NCBI GenBank assembly: GCA_910575105.1 | Contig: CAJTDK010000005.1 | Coordinates: 186,001 to 250,000, forward strand | DNA length: 64,000 bases | Source: Lachnospiraceae bacterium | GTDB taxonomy: Bacteria > Bacillota > Clostridia > Lachnospirales > Lachnospiraceae | Direction: 5' to 3' | Part shown: piece by piece, positions 40,498 through 48,953 of the stretch | How the letters are laid out: each line of letters begins with the position of its first letter | Position numbering within the stretch: position 1 is the stretch's first letter | Notes under the pieces: generated by a model | What the model was told of the DNA's origin: nothing | Database searches by the model: none | Seen by the model: only the letters and a program-made list of their open reading frames with translations | Made by a program: the position numbers and the translations under genes

Positions 40498-41706
40498 ATG
40501 CGAGGGAAGAAATTAGTAAGCCTCTTGCTTGTAGGGATGCTTTGTTCCGGAATGGTTTTTACATCGGAGGCTTCGAGTGCCAGTGAGGCCAAAAAAGAAG
40601 CCGAGGAAGCAAAGGAAAAAGCCGAGGAGGCAAAGGAAAAAAGCGAGGAGCTGGAGGAACAGAAGGAACAGGCGGAGACGGAGAAGCAGGCGCTGGCAGC
40701 TCAGTTGGACGCACTTTTGACCGAGATAACGGATATCGAAGACAAGATTTTTAATAAACAGGAAGAGATCTCGCTGAAGGAGGATGAGCTGATCCAGGCG
40801 AGGGTAGATGAGAACGACCAGTACGAGAGCATGAAGAAAAGAATTAAGTACATGTACGAGAACGGGAATGGCCAGTTCGTGGAGATTCTGTTTGAGGCAA
40901 AGGATCTCAGTGATTTCCTGAATAAGACAGAGTATATCTCGTCGATTTCTGATTATGACAGGGATATGCTGAAAAAGTACCAGCAGATCGTGAAAGATGT
41001 GGAAGCACAGGAGGCTGCTCTCCAGCAGGAGCAGGAAGAGATGGAGGCTATGCAGGATGAGCTGATCGCGAAGCAGGGAAGTTTAGAGTCGCTGCTGGCT
41101 ACTAAGGAGCTTGAGATTGGCGGATTAAAAGAGGAGATCGATTCCAACGCCGAGAGAGTGAAAAAGCTCGAGGCGGCGGCAAAGGCTGCGGCTGATGCGG
41201 CCAGAAAGAAGGCCGAGGCGGAAGCGGCGGCAAAGGAGGCTGCGGCACGTGAGGCGGCGGCGAAGAAGAACGCTGCGGTATCAGAGGCCGGCTCTGGAGA
41301 GATCGTGGTGAGCGGAAATGGGACATTTACCCATCCATGTCCGGGATATACGCGTATTTCCAGTCAGTTTGGATATCGGACGGCACCGCTTAGGGGAGCC
41401 AGCACGAACCACAAGGGGACGGATTTTGCGGCGCCCACAGGCACGCCGATCTATGCGGCGGCGGGCGGGACAGTCACGTCGGCAAGATACAGCGGCAGTG
41501 CGGGGAATATGATCGTCATCAACCATGGCGGCGGGCTGCAGACCTATTATATGCATTGCAGCAGGATATTTGTGAGCGCCGGGACGAAGGTGGCTAAGGG
41601 ACAGCATATCGGTGCAGTAGGGACTACCGGGAATTCTACGGGCCCGCACCTGCACTTCCAAGTGATGTCCGGCGGCGTACCGGTGAATGCGATGAATTAT
41701 TTGTAA
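40498..41706 (+). CDS. Secreted coiled-coil M23 peptidase, partner of FtsEX
   Basis: This 402-residue protein has a signal peptide (residues 1-25), a long coiled coil of the EnvC/PcsB type (about 28-225), then a low-complexity Ala/Lys/Glu helix (about 220-262, nucleotides 41155-41280), then a LytM/M23 domain (about 275-402). Zinc ligands are present: NHKGTDFAAP gives His and Asp, and GPHLHFQV gives the H-x-H pair. It would cleave peptidoglycan cross-bridges when activated by FtsEX. It lies 26 bp after ftsX. A paralogue of its coiled coil begins at the left window edge. Confidence 0.95.
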   Translation: MRGKKLVSLLLVGMLCSGMVFTSEASSASEAKKEAEEAKEKAEEAKEKSEELEEQKEQAETEKQALAAQLDALLTEITDIEDKIFNKQEEISLKEDELIQARVDENDQYESMKKRIKYMYENGNGQFVEILFEAKDLSDFLNKTEYISSISDYDRDMLKKYQQIVKDVEAQEAALQQEQEEMEAMQDELIAKQGSLESLLATKELEIGGLKEEIDSNAERVKKLEAAAKAAADAARKKAEAEAAAKEAAAREAAAKKNAAVSEAGSGEIVVSGNGTFTHPCPGYTRISSQFGYRTAPLRGASTNHKGTDFAAPTGTPIYAAAGGTVTSARYSGSAGNMIVINHGGGLQTYYMHCSRIFVSAGTKVAKGQHIGAVGTTGNSTGPHLHFQVMSGGVPVNAMNYL

Positions 41707-41721
41707 GAATAGGAAGTAAGC

Positions 41722-42909
41722 ATGGATAACAAAAAAAGTTTTTTCAAAGGGGCGTTTTGCGGCGCCCTTGCTATATTGCTGGTGACAGCCGCTGTCTCCT
41801 GCGGGCTTAAGCCGAGAGGCGTGTCTGCTTCGGAGAAGAATACCGTGACGGCGTCTATGCAGCGCAAGCTCAGTATTCTCGACGCCCTGATCGATGAAAG
41901 CTTTCTGGGTGTCAAGGATGAAAAGGAGCTTGAGGAGGGCTTGTACAAAGGTTATATCAGCGGTCTTGACGATCCGTATTCGGTCTATTACGATGAGGAG
42001 GATACGAAGGCTTTCATGGAGTCGTCGGAGGGAGAATACAGCGGGATAGGCGCGGTGATGACCCAGAGCAAGGACAGCGGGATCATCACACTGACTCATG
42101 TCTACGAGGATTCCCCGGCGATGAAGGCGGGGCTTAAGGATGAGGATATCCTCTATAAAGTGGAGGGCGAAGAGGTCACAGGAGAGGATCTGACCGAGGT
42201 GGTGTCCCGGATCAGGGGTGAGAAGGGCACAGAGGTCGAGCTGACGGTACTGCGGGGAACGAAGAATGAGGAAGTGACCGTTGTGGCAGTCCGGGATACG
42301 ATCGAGACGCAGACAGTGCAGACGAGGATGCTCGAGGGCAATATCGGTTATCTGGCAGTCAGTGAGTTTGATTCGGTCACTTATGATCAATATGTGAAAG
42401 GACTCGATGAGCTGGAAGGCCAGGGCATGAAAGCGCTGGTCGTGGATCTTCGGGGGAATCCGGGAGGGAACCTGAATACAGTGTGTGATATCCTGGATAT
42501 TATGCTGCCAAAGGGGCTGATCGTCTATACCCAGGATAAGAATGGGCAGAAGCGGGAGATGACTTCGGATGAGGAGAACAAATTTACTCTTCCGATGACT
42601 GTCCTAGTAAATGGGAACAGCGCCAGTGCGTCAGAGATCTATGCGGGAGCCATCCAAGATTACGGGCTTGGAAAGATCGTGGGGACCCAGACCTATGGGA
42701 AGGGCGTCGTGCAGCAGATTTTCGATCTGAAGGACGGAACCTGCGTGAAGCTTACGATCGCAGAATATTACACGCCGAAGGGGCGCAACATTAACGGAAA
42801 AGGGATCACTCCGGATGTGAAAGTGGAGTTTGAATGGAATGAGAAGAACCCTGAGGAAGATAATCAGCTTGACGCGGCGGTAAAGGAACTGAAAAAAGAA
42901 CTCAATTAG
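41722..42909 (+). CDS. ctpA: Carboxy-terminal processing peptidase (S41)
   Basis: This 395-residue serine protease has an N-terminal membrane anchor (residues about 12-30), an S41 N-domain, a PDZ domain (about 100-190: ITLTHVYEDSPAMKAGLKDE), and the catalytic core with Ser in VNGNSASASEIYAGAIQ and Lys in GTQTYGKGVVQ. CtpA-type proteases trim or degrade envelope proteins including peptidoglycan hydrolases, so it may control the M23 peptidase encoded 15 bp upstream. It is the last gene of the ftsEX operon; a terminator follows. Confidence 0.95.
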   Translation: MDNKKSFFKGAFCGALAILLVTAAVSCGLKPRGVSASEKNTVTASMQRKLSILDALIDESFLGVKDEKELEEGLYKGYISGLDDPYSVYYDEEDTKAFMESSEGEYSGIGAVMTQSKDSGIITLTHVYEDSPAMKAGLKDEDILYKVEGEEVTGEDLTEVVSRIRGEKGTEVELTVLRGTKNEEVTVVAVRDTIETQTVQTRMLEGNIGYLAVSEFDSVTYDQYVKGLDELEGQGMKALVVDLRGNPGGNLNTVCDILDIMLPKGLIVYTQDKNGQKREMTSDEENKFTLPMTVLVNGNSASASEIYAGAIQDYGLGKIVGTQTYGKGVVQQIFDLKDGTCVKLTIAEYYTPKGRNINGKGITPDVKVEFEWNEKNPEEDNQLDAAVKELKKELN

Positions 42910-42923
42910 ATAGCTGTAATAGA

Positions 42924-42954
42924 AAGGGAATGCGAAATGTGCATTCCCTTTTTT
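42924..42954 (+). terminator. Terminator after ctpA
   Basis: A perfect 10-bp stem AAGGGAATGC / GCATTCCCTT with a 7-nt loop is followed by TTTT. Confidence 0.92.
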
Positions 42955-43006
42955 CCTGCCTTATGTTAAAATAGCATAAGAAAAAAATGGGGAAAGGAAA
43001 GCATAT

Positions 43007-44314
43007 ATGAAGATTCTGATTAAACATGGACATGTGACAGATCCGCTGACCGGAAGGAACGGGTGTTTTGACGTGCTGATAGACGAAGGCAGGATCTGCA
43101 AGGTGGAAAAAGAGATTGCTGATGAGGCTGACCGGGTGATTGACGCAGCCGGATGCTATGTGATGCCGGGATTCATCGACCTGCATGTACATCTTCGCGA
43201 TCCTGGCTTAACGTACAAGGAGACGCTTGAGAGCGGCGGGAGGGCAGCGGCGAGAGGCGGAGTGACGACGGTCTGCGCCATGCCGAATACGAAGCCGCCT
43301 ATCGACGACGGGGAGAAGGTGGCAGAGGTGCATAAGCGGGCAAGGGCGGACAGCCTGGTGAATGTCATACAGATCGGTGCGGTCACAAAGGGGCAGATGG
43401 GCGAGGAGCTTGCAGACATCAAAGGCATGGCATCAGCAGGCTGCCACGCCATAAGCGAGGACGGAAAGTCTGTCATGAACGCCTCTCTTTACCGGAAGAG
43501 CATGAAGCTGGCGAAGGAGAATGGAATCTCCGTATTTGCGCACTGTGAGGACATCACGATGGTGGAAGGCGGCGTTATGAACGCGGACGCGAACGCAGAG
43601 CGTCTGGGGCTTAAGGGTATTACCAATTCTGTGGAGGACGTGATCGCCGCGCGGGATATCCTTCTGGCGAAGGAGACGGGCGTGCGGCTCCACCTGTGCC
43701 ACTGTTCGACGAAGGACAGTGTGAAGATGGTTGCGGCGGCGAAGGAGGACGGCCTGCCGGTGACCGGGGAGGTGTGTCCCCACCATTTTATCCTGACCTC
43801 GGACGATATCAGGGAAGACGACGGGAATTACAAGATGAATCCGCCGCTTCGGAGCAGGGAAGATGTGGAGGCGCTTAAGGAAGGGCTGAAAAACGGAGTG
43901 ATGGATGTCATCTCTACCGACCATGCCCCCCATGCGCCAGAGGAGAAGGACAGATCTATGGCGCAGGCGGCGTTTGGGATCGTGGGGCTTGAGACAAGCG
44001 CGGCCCTGACCTACACTTATCTGGTGAAGACAGGTATTTTAAGTATGATGGATATGGCGGAGAAGATGAGCTATAATCCTGCAAGAATATTAGGTCTCTT
44101 GGAAAAAGGCTCGGTGTCGGAGGGAAAGATTGCGGATGTGGTCATCTTTGATCCGGACAGGACGTACCGGATTGATAAGGATACCTTTTTATCGAAGGGA
44201 AGGAACACGCCTTTTGACGGTTTTGCGGTGAGCGGCGAGGTGACGTATACCCTGGTAGGCGGCAAGGTCGTATATGAGGCCCAGTGTCCGGACGGTGAAG
44301 AAAAGGCAGTATAG
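43007..44314 (+). CDS. pyrC: Dihydroorotase
   Basis: This 435-residue zinc enzyme closes carbamoyl-aspartate to dihydroorotate in pyrimidine synthesis. The class I (Bacillus-type) motifs are present: metal His pair DLHVHLRDPG near residue 58, FAHCED near residue 178, LHLCHCSTKDS, and the late STDHAPHAPEEK with the catalytic Asp. GGGGAAAGGAAAG precedes the ATG. Upstream, CTTATG / CATAAG (42960-42980) forms a small dyad near the promoter. It leads pyrC-pyrF-pyrK-pyrD, all on one strand. Confidence 0.96.
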   Translation: MKILIKHGHVTDPLTGRNGCFDVLIDEGRICKVEKEIADEADRVIDAAGCYVMPGFIDLHVHLRDPGLTYKETLESGGRAAARGGVTTVCAMPNTKPPIDDGEKVAEVHKRARADSLVNVIQIGAVTKGQMGEELADIKGMASAGCHAISEDGKSVMNASLYRKSMKLAKENGISVFAHCEDITMVEGGVMNADANAERLGLKGITNSVEDVIAARDILLAKETGVRLHLCHCSTKDSVKMVAAAKEDGLPVTGEVCPHHFILTSDDIREDDGNYKMNPPLRSREDVEALKEGLKNGVMDVISTDHAPHAPEEKDRSMAQAAFGIVGLETSAALTYTYLVKTGILSMMDMAEKMSYNPARILGLLEKGSVSEGKIADVVIFDPDRTYRIDKDTFLSKGRNTPFDGFAVSGEVTYTLVGGKVVYEAQCPDGEEKAV

Positions 44315-44360
44315 AAGGGCGTGCGCCTAGGAGCAAAAAAAGACATGGGAGGTAGAATAC

Positions 44361-45287
44361 GTGATTAACAAATTGACGGCAAAGATTAAAAAGACAGGAG
44401 CACCGATCGTAGTGGGCTTAGACCCGATGCTTGACTATATACCGGAGCACATTAAAGAAGCGGCTTTCGCGGAATATGGAGAGACGCTTGAGGGTGCAGC
44501 AGAGGCGGTCTGGCAGTTTAACAAGGAGATCGTAGATAAGACCTGCGACCTGATCCCGGCGGTAAAGCCCCAGATTGCCATGTACGAGCAGTTCGGGATT
44601 CCGGGGCTTATGGCATTCAAGAAGACGGTAGATTACTGTAAGGAAAAGGGGCTGGTGGTCATCGGCGATATTAAGCGGGGAGATATCGGATCGACTTCCG
44701 CGGCGTATGCGGCGGGACATATCGGCAGAGTGCAGGTTGGATCGAAGTCTTATCTGCCTTTTGACGAGGATTTTGTGACGGTGAACCCTTATCTTGGATC
44801 AGACGGGGTGAATCCTTTTATCAAGGTATGTAAGGAGGAAAAAAGAGGGCTTTTCATCCTAGTAAAGACGTCCAATCCGTCCAGCGGGGAATTCCAGGAC
44901 AGGCTCATCGACGGCCGGCCGCTGTATGAGCTGGTAGGTGAGAAGGTGGCCGAGTGGGGCGCTTCCTGCATGGGTGAGGATTACAGCTATATCGGCGCGG
45001 TCGTGGGAGCGACCTATCCGGCTATGGGTAAGGTGCTGAGAAAGCTCATGCCGAAATCCTATATCCTGGTTCCGGGCTACGGCGCACAGGGCGGAAAAGG
45101 CGTGGATCTGGTTCATTTTTTCAACGAGGACGGGCTTGGTGCTATTGTAAATTCCTCGCGCGGCATCATCGCGGCGTACAAGCAGGAAAAATATGAGCAG
45201 TTCGGACAGAAGAATTTTGGAGATGCATCGAGGGCGGCTGTCGAAGATATGATCACGGATATCAAGGGCGCCCTTGAAAACCGGTAA
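44361..45287 (+). CDS. pyrF: Orotidine 5-prime-phosphate decarboxylase
   Basis: This 308-residue enzyme decarboxylates OMP to UMP. It is the longer type 2 form (about 300 residues rather than 240). Motifs are IVVGLDPMLDYIP, the catalytic Lys/Asp cluster in VIGDIKRGDIGSTSAAYA, and the phosphate loop region VNSSRGIIAAYKQEKY. GGGAGG precedes the GTG start. It is 46 bp after pyrC and 14 bp before pyrK. Confidence 0.96.
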   Translation: MINKLTAKIKKTGAPIVVGLDPMLDYIPEHIKEAAFAEYGETLEGAAEAVWQFNKEIVDKTCDLIPAVKPQIAMYEQFGIPGLMAFKKTVDYCKEKGLVVIGDIKRGDIGSTSAAYAAGHIGRVQVGSKSYLPFDEDFVTVNPYLGSDGVNPFIKVCKEEKRGLFILVKTSNPSSGEFQDRLIDGRPLYELVGEKVAEWGASCMGEDYSYIGAVVGATYPAMGKVLRKLMPKSYILVPGYGAQGGKGVDLVHFFNEDGLGAIVNSSRGIIAAYKQEKYEQFGQKNFGDASRAAVEDMITDIKGALENR

Positions 45288-45301
45288 GACAGGAGAAGAA
45301 T

Positions 45302-46084
45302 ATGGCGTACAGAGAAAAAGAGACAGTGAAGGTGCTCGCTCAGGAGTGCCTTGCAGATGGTATTTTCAGCATGTGGATGGAGACGGAGGCGGCCAAAACC
45401 GCACGGCCGGGGCAGTTCATCTCCATGTATACCAATGATGCGGGCAAGCTCCTTCCAAGGCCCATCAGCATCTGTGAGACGGACGGGAAGGAGAAACTGC
45501 GGGTGGTGTACCGGGTGACCGGCGAAGGGACAGGGACAGAGCAGTTTTCCAGAATGAAAGCAGGAGATACCCTGGATATCATCGCGCCTTTGGGAAACGG
45601 TTTTCCCTTAGGGCGCGCAAAAGGAAGGCGGGTTTTTCTGATGGGCGGCGGCATCGGTGTCCCGCCGATCTTAGAGCTTGCAAAGCAGATGGAGTGCAAG
45701 GAGAAGCAGATCATCGTCGGATACCGCAACGGACAGACATTTTTAAGGGAAGAATTCGAGCAGAACGGCACGCTCTATATCTCTACGGAGGACGGGAGCG
45801 TGGGCACGAAGGGCAACGTCATGGATGCTGTCCGGGGAAATGGCCTGCGTGGGGATATCATCTATGCCTGCGGGCCTGCGCCCATGCTCCGGGCAATCAA
45901 GGAATTTGCCGGGGATAATCATATGGAGTGCTATATCTCCCTGGAGGAGAGGATGGCCTGCGGGATCGGCGCATGTCTTGGGTGTGTGTGCCAGTCAAAG
46001 GAGAAGGATCCTCACAGCAATGTGAAGAATAAACGCATCTGCAAAGACGGCCCGGTATTTTTGGCAACGGAGGTGGAGATCTGA
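45302..46084 (+). CDS. pyrK: Dihydroorotate dehydrogenase electron transfer subunit
   Basis: This 260-residue subunit carries FAD and a [2Fe-2S] cluster and passes electrons from dihydroorotate, via PyrD, to NAD+. The ferredoxin-reductase-like flavin motif PRPISICETDG, the NAD-binding stretch GRRVFLMGGGIGVPPILELA and the C-terminal cluster ligands in MACGIGACLGCVCQ plus a Cys in KRICKDGPVF are visible. Its stop overlaps the pyrD start by 1 bp, so the two subunits are translationally coupled. Confidence 0.96.
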   Translation: MAYREKETVKVLAQECLADGIFSMWMETEAAKTARPGQFISMYTNDAGKLLPRPISICETDGKEKLRVVYRVTGEGTGTEQFSRMKAGDTLDIIAPLGNGFPLGRAKGRRVFLMGGGIGVPPILELAKQMECKEKQIIVGYRNGQTFLREEFEQNGTLYISTEDGSVGTKGNVMDAVRGNGLRGDIIYACGPAPMLRAIKEFAGDNHMECYISLEERMACGIGACLGCVCQSKEKDPHSNVKNKRICKDGPVFLATEVEI

Positions 46085-47028
46085 TGAGTACGGAAAAGAA
46101 GATAGGGTGCGCAGCGGAAAATACCGTGGATATGCGGGTGAATATCGCCGGGATAGAGTGGAAGAACCCGGTGACGACAGCGTCAGGGACCTTCGGTTCG
46201 GGAGCGGAGTTCTCAGAATTCTTAGATCTTGGCAGGCTTGGCGCGGTGACCACAAAGGGTGTGGCGAATGTCCCGTGGGCAGGTAATCCGACACCGAGAG
46301 TTGCGGAGGTCTGCGGCGGGATGATGAACGCCGTCGGGCTTCAGAACCCGGGGATCGACCTGTTCTGTGAGCGGGATATCCCGTTCCTCCGGCAGTACGA
46401 TACGAAGATTATCGTGAATGTGTGCGGGAGGTCGGAAAAGGATTACTGCGAAGTGGCAGAGCGTCTTTCGGAGGAGGACGTGGATATGCTAGAGATCAAT
46501 ATCTCCTGTCCGAATGTTAAGGAAGGCGGCATTGCCTTCGGCCAGGACCCGAAAGCGGCTGAGAGCATCACAAAAGCGGTGAAAAGGTATGCGAAGCAGC
46601 CGGTCATCATGAAGCTGAGCCCCAATGTGACCAGCATCTCTGAGATGGCTAAGGCAGTGGAGGCGGGCGGCGCAGATGCGGTGTCCCTGATCAATACATT
46701 GACAGGCATGAAGATCGACATTCACCGCCGCCGGTTCGTCCTTGCCAATAAGACCGGGGGAGTGTCCGGGCCTGCGATCCATCCGATCGCGGTGCGCATG
46801 GTCTACGAGGCCGCCCACGCGGTAAAGCTTCCGGTAATCGGGATGGGCGGGATCTTCAGCACGCAGGATGCCATCGAGATGATCCTTGCAGGCGCGGATG
46901 CCGTGTCGGTGGGCACGGCGAATTTCCATAATCCGGCAGTGACGGCAGAGATCGCAGAGGGCATTGAAAGCTATATGCGGACATATGGATTTACCAGAGT
47001 GTCTGATATGGTGGGATTGGTAGAGTGA
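46084..47028 (+). CDS. pyrD: Dihydroorotate dehydrogenase, catalytic subunit (type 1B)
   Basis: This 314-residue FMN enzyme oxidises dihydroorotate to orotate. Motifs: NPVTTASGTFGSGAEF (FMN and substrate), LEINISCPNVKEGG with the catalytic Cys that marks class 1, and IGMGGIFSTQDAIEMILAGA for FMN phosphate. The adjacent pyrK confirms type 1B, NAD-linked. The extra 17 N-terminal residues before VNIAGIEWKNP may be flexible or indicate a later start. It ends 33 bp from the convergent paaK. Confidence 0.96.
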   Translation: MSTEKKIGCAAENTVDMRVNIAGIEWKNPVTTASGTFGSGAEFSEFLDLGRLGAVTTKGVANVPWAGNPTPRVAEVCGGMMNAVGLQNPGIDLFCERDIPFLRQYDTKIIVNVCGRSEKDYCEVAERLSEEDVDMLEINISCPNVKEGGIAFGQDPKAAESITKAVKRYAKQPVIMKLSPNVTSISEMAKAVEAGGADAVSLINTLTGMKIDIHRRRFVLANKTGGVSGPAIHPIAVRMVYEAAHAVKLPVIGMGGIFSTQDAIEMILAGADAVSVGTANFHNPAVTAEIAEGIESYMRTYGFTRVSDMVGLVE

Positions 47029-47061
47029 TATGGCGCCGCGGGGACTGCCCGGTTATTGGGT

Positions 47062-48297
47062 TTACTCGTATCGTTCATCAATGACTCTCTTGGACTTTTT
47101 CTCGCTTCGCGGGAGCAGGCCAAGTTCCACAACCTTGACAAGCGGTGTGAATCCGATCCGGCTTTTGACCTTTTCCGCGATCCTTCTGGCAAGGTCGAGG
47201 AAGTCCACCGTACCGTTTGTTTCCACATAGAGACGCATGGTGTCGCGTCCGTCCAGGTGGGAGATGCGGATCTGGTATTCGCTGGAGGTTTCCGGGAATT
47301 CCTTAAGGATTTCCTCGATCTGGCTCGGGAATACATTAACGCCCTTGATCTTGATCATATCGTCGGTTCTTCCCATGATGATATCCAGACGCGGGAATTT
47401 GCTGCCGCACGGGCAGTCTCCAGGGATAATGCGTGAGAGGTCGTGGGTGCGGTAGCGGATGAGCGGCGCCCCTTCTTTCACGAGGGTGGTGATGACGATC
47501 TCCCCGGGTTCACCGTCAGGCACAGGCTTTAAGGTGACCGGATCGACGATCTCGATGTAAATGTAGTCGTCCCAGTAGTGCATTCCGGTGCTGTGCTTAC
47601 AGTTGATGCCGATGCCCGGCCCGTAGATCTCGGTAAGCCCGTAGATGTCATAAAGCTCGATGCCAAGCTCACTGGAGATTCTCTGGCGCATCTTCTCGCC
47701 CCAGCGTTCGGAGCCGATGACACCCTTCTTTAAGCAGATCTTATCTTTGATCCCCCGCTTCTCGATCTCTTCGGCGAGGAGAAGAGCATAGGAGGAGGTA
47801 GCGCAGATGACGGTGCTCTTCATGTCCATCATCATCTTGAGCTGTTTGTCCGTGTTGCCAGGCCCCATGGGGATGACCATCGCGCCCAGCTTCTCCGCGC
47901 CGTTCTGGAAACCGATCCCGGCAGTCCACAGGCCGTAACCCGGCGTGATCTGGATACGGTCTGTATTGGTGATTCCGGCGGTCTCATAGCAGCGGGCGAA
48001 CATAATGGCCCAGTCGTCCACGTCCTTGGCTGTATAAGGGATGATGACCGGGAGTCCTGTCGTTCCCGAGGAGGAATGTATGCGCACGATATCCTCTTCG
48101 GGGGCGGTCATCAGCCCCAGGGGGTATGCTTCCCGCAGGTCGTTTTTTTCGGAGAAGGGAAGCTTTTCAAAATCCTCCGGGGCGGAGATTCCTGTGATCC
48201 CTGTCTCCTCAAGCTTTTTCCCGTAGAAGCTTTTGGCTTTTCTGAGAGATTGGATCTGATGGTTTACCTGACTGATCTGTAAATCTGAAATCTGCAT
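47062..48297 (-). CDS. paaK: Phenylacetate-CoA ligase-like enzyme
   Basis: This 411-residue ATP-dependent (AMP-forming) ligase joins phenylacetate or related aryl acids to CoA. The ATP motif IHSSSGTTGLPVIIPYT is near residue 85, the middle block IYGLTEIYGPGI near residue 220, and the C-terminal domain ends with SRIGFTPLVKVVELGLLPRS and the Lys-rich KKSKRVIDERYE. It lies downstream of iorA-iorB on the same strand, so it probably activates, or in reverse harvests, the arylacetyl-CoA made by that oxidoreductase. AGGACTAT precedes the ATG. Confidence 0.92.
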   Translation of the reverse strand: MQISDLQISQVNHQIQSLRKAKSFYGKKLEETGITGISAPEDFEKLPFSEKNDLREAYPLGLMTAPEEDIVRIHSSSGTTGLPVIIPYTAKDVDDWAIMFARCYETAGITNTDRIQITPGYGLWTAGIGFQNGAEKLGAMVIPMGPGNTDKQLKMMMDMKSTVICATSSYALLLAEEIEKRGIKDKICLKKGVIGSERWGEKMRQRISSELGIELYDIYGLTEIYGPGIGINCKHSTGMHYWDDYIYIEIVDPVTLKPVPDGEPGEIVITTLVKEGAPLIRYRTHDLSRIIPGDCPCGSKFPRLDIIMGRTDDMIKIKGVNVFPSQIEEILKEFPETSSEYQIRISHLDGRDTMRLYVETNGTVDFLDLARRIAEKVKSRIGFTPLVKVVELGLLPRSEKKSKRVIDERYE

Positions 48298-48362
48298 GAT
48301 CTTAATAGTCCTTTCTTTTCTTATTTATTGAATGATATATTTTACCATTTGCCGATGAAGGC

Positions 48363-48953
48363 TTAAGGTGTCTCTGCGTGTCTGCGGGCATATGCCAGCG
48401 CCTTAAAGTTGAGCTCATGAAACCTTTCGGGAAGGCGGCTTATTATGGCTGTTTTGATATCCTCCTCGGCAAGTCCCAGGGCACCGCTTTTTATGGCCGC
48501 GCCAAGAAGGAGAATGTTCAGCACCTTAGAAGAGCCGATCTCTTCGCAGGCTTTTTGTGTGTCTATGATGAACAGCTTTTTTACGTGCTCCTGCAGGTAT
48601 GCGGTCATCTCGCCGCCACTGTAGGAGGAGCCGGAAAGCGTGGCAGTGACTGGGCTGATCTTATGGCTGCTCGTGATGACGGTTCCGCCTTCTCTGAGGA
48701 AAGGCAGCATCCGCACGGCTTCGCCCGGCTCGAAGCCAATGATGATATCGGCTTCTCCCTTTGCGATCATGGGAGAATATAAGCCTTTTCCGATGCGCAC
48801 ATGGCTGAATACGCTTCCGCCCCGCTGCGCCATGCCGATGGTCTCCGCGCTCATCACGGGAAGAGCTTTGCTCATGGCGGCGGCAGAGATCAACTTGGAG
48901 GCAAGGACGGTTCCCTGGCCGCCTACCCCGCATAGTATAATATTTTTATTCAC
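48363..48953 (-). CDS. iorB: Indolepyruvate ferredoxin oxidoreductase, beta subunit
   Basis: This 196-residue subunit has the gamma-type 2-oxoacid oxidoreductase domain: NIILCGVGGQGTVLASKLIS, AETIGMAQRGGSVFSHVRIG, FEPGEAVRMLPFLREGG. The GTG start at 48953 is chosen because AAAGGAGG lies nine nt upstream; the frame stays open to 49181 but that part overlaps iorA. It overlaps the iorA stop by 8 bp, so the two are coupled. With IorA it oxidatively decarboxylates aryl pyruvates to aryl-acetyl-CoA, reducing ferredoxin. Confidence 0.93.
   Translation of the reverse strand: MNKNIILCGVGGQGTVLASKLISAAAMSKALPVMSAETIGMAQRGGSVFSHVRIGKGLYSPMIAKGEADIIIGFEPGEAVRMLPFLREGGTVITSSHKISPVTATLSGSSYSGGEMTAYLQEHVKKLFIIDTQKACEEIGSSKVLNILLLGAAIKSGALGLAEEDIKTAIISRLPERFHELNFKALAYARRHAETP

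Noticed and set aside
41155-41280. Ala/Lys/Glu-rich repetitive stretch in the M23 peptidase, considered as a possible mobile or foreign insert.
   Set aside because: It is a normal helical linker between coiled coil and M23 domain in this protein type, and codon use is like the rest of the gene.
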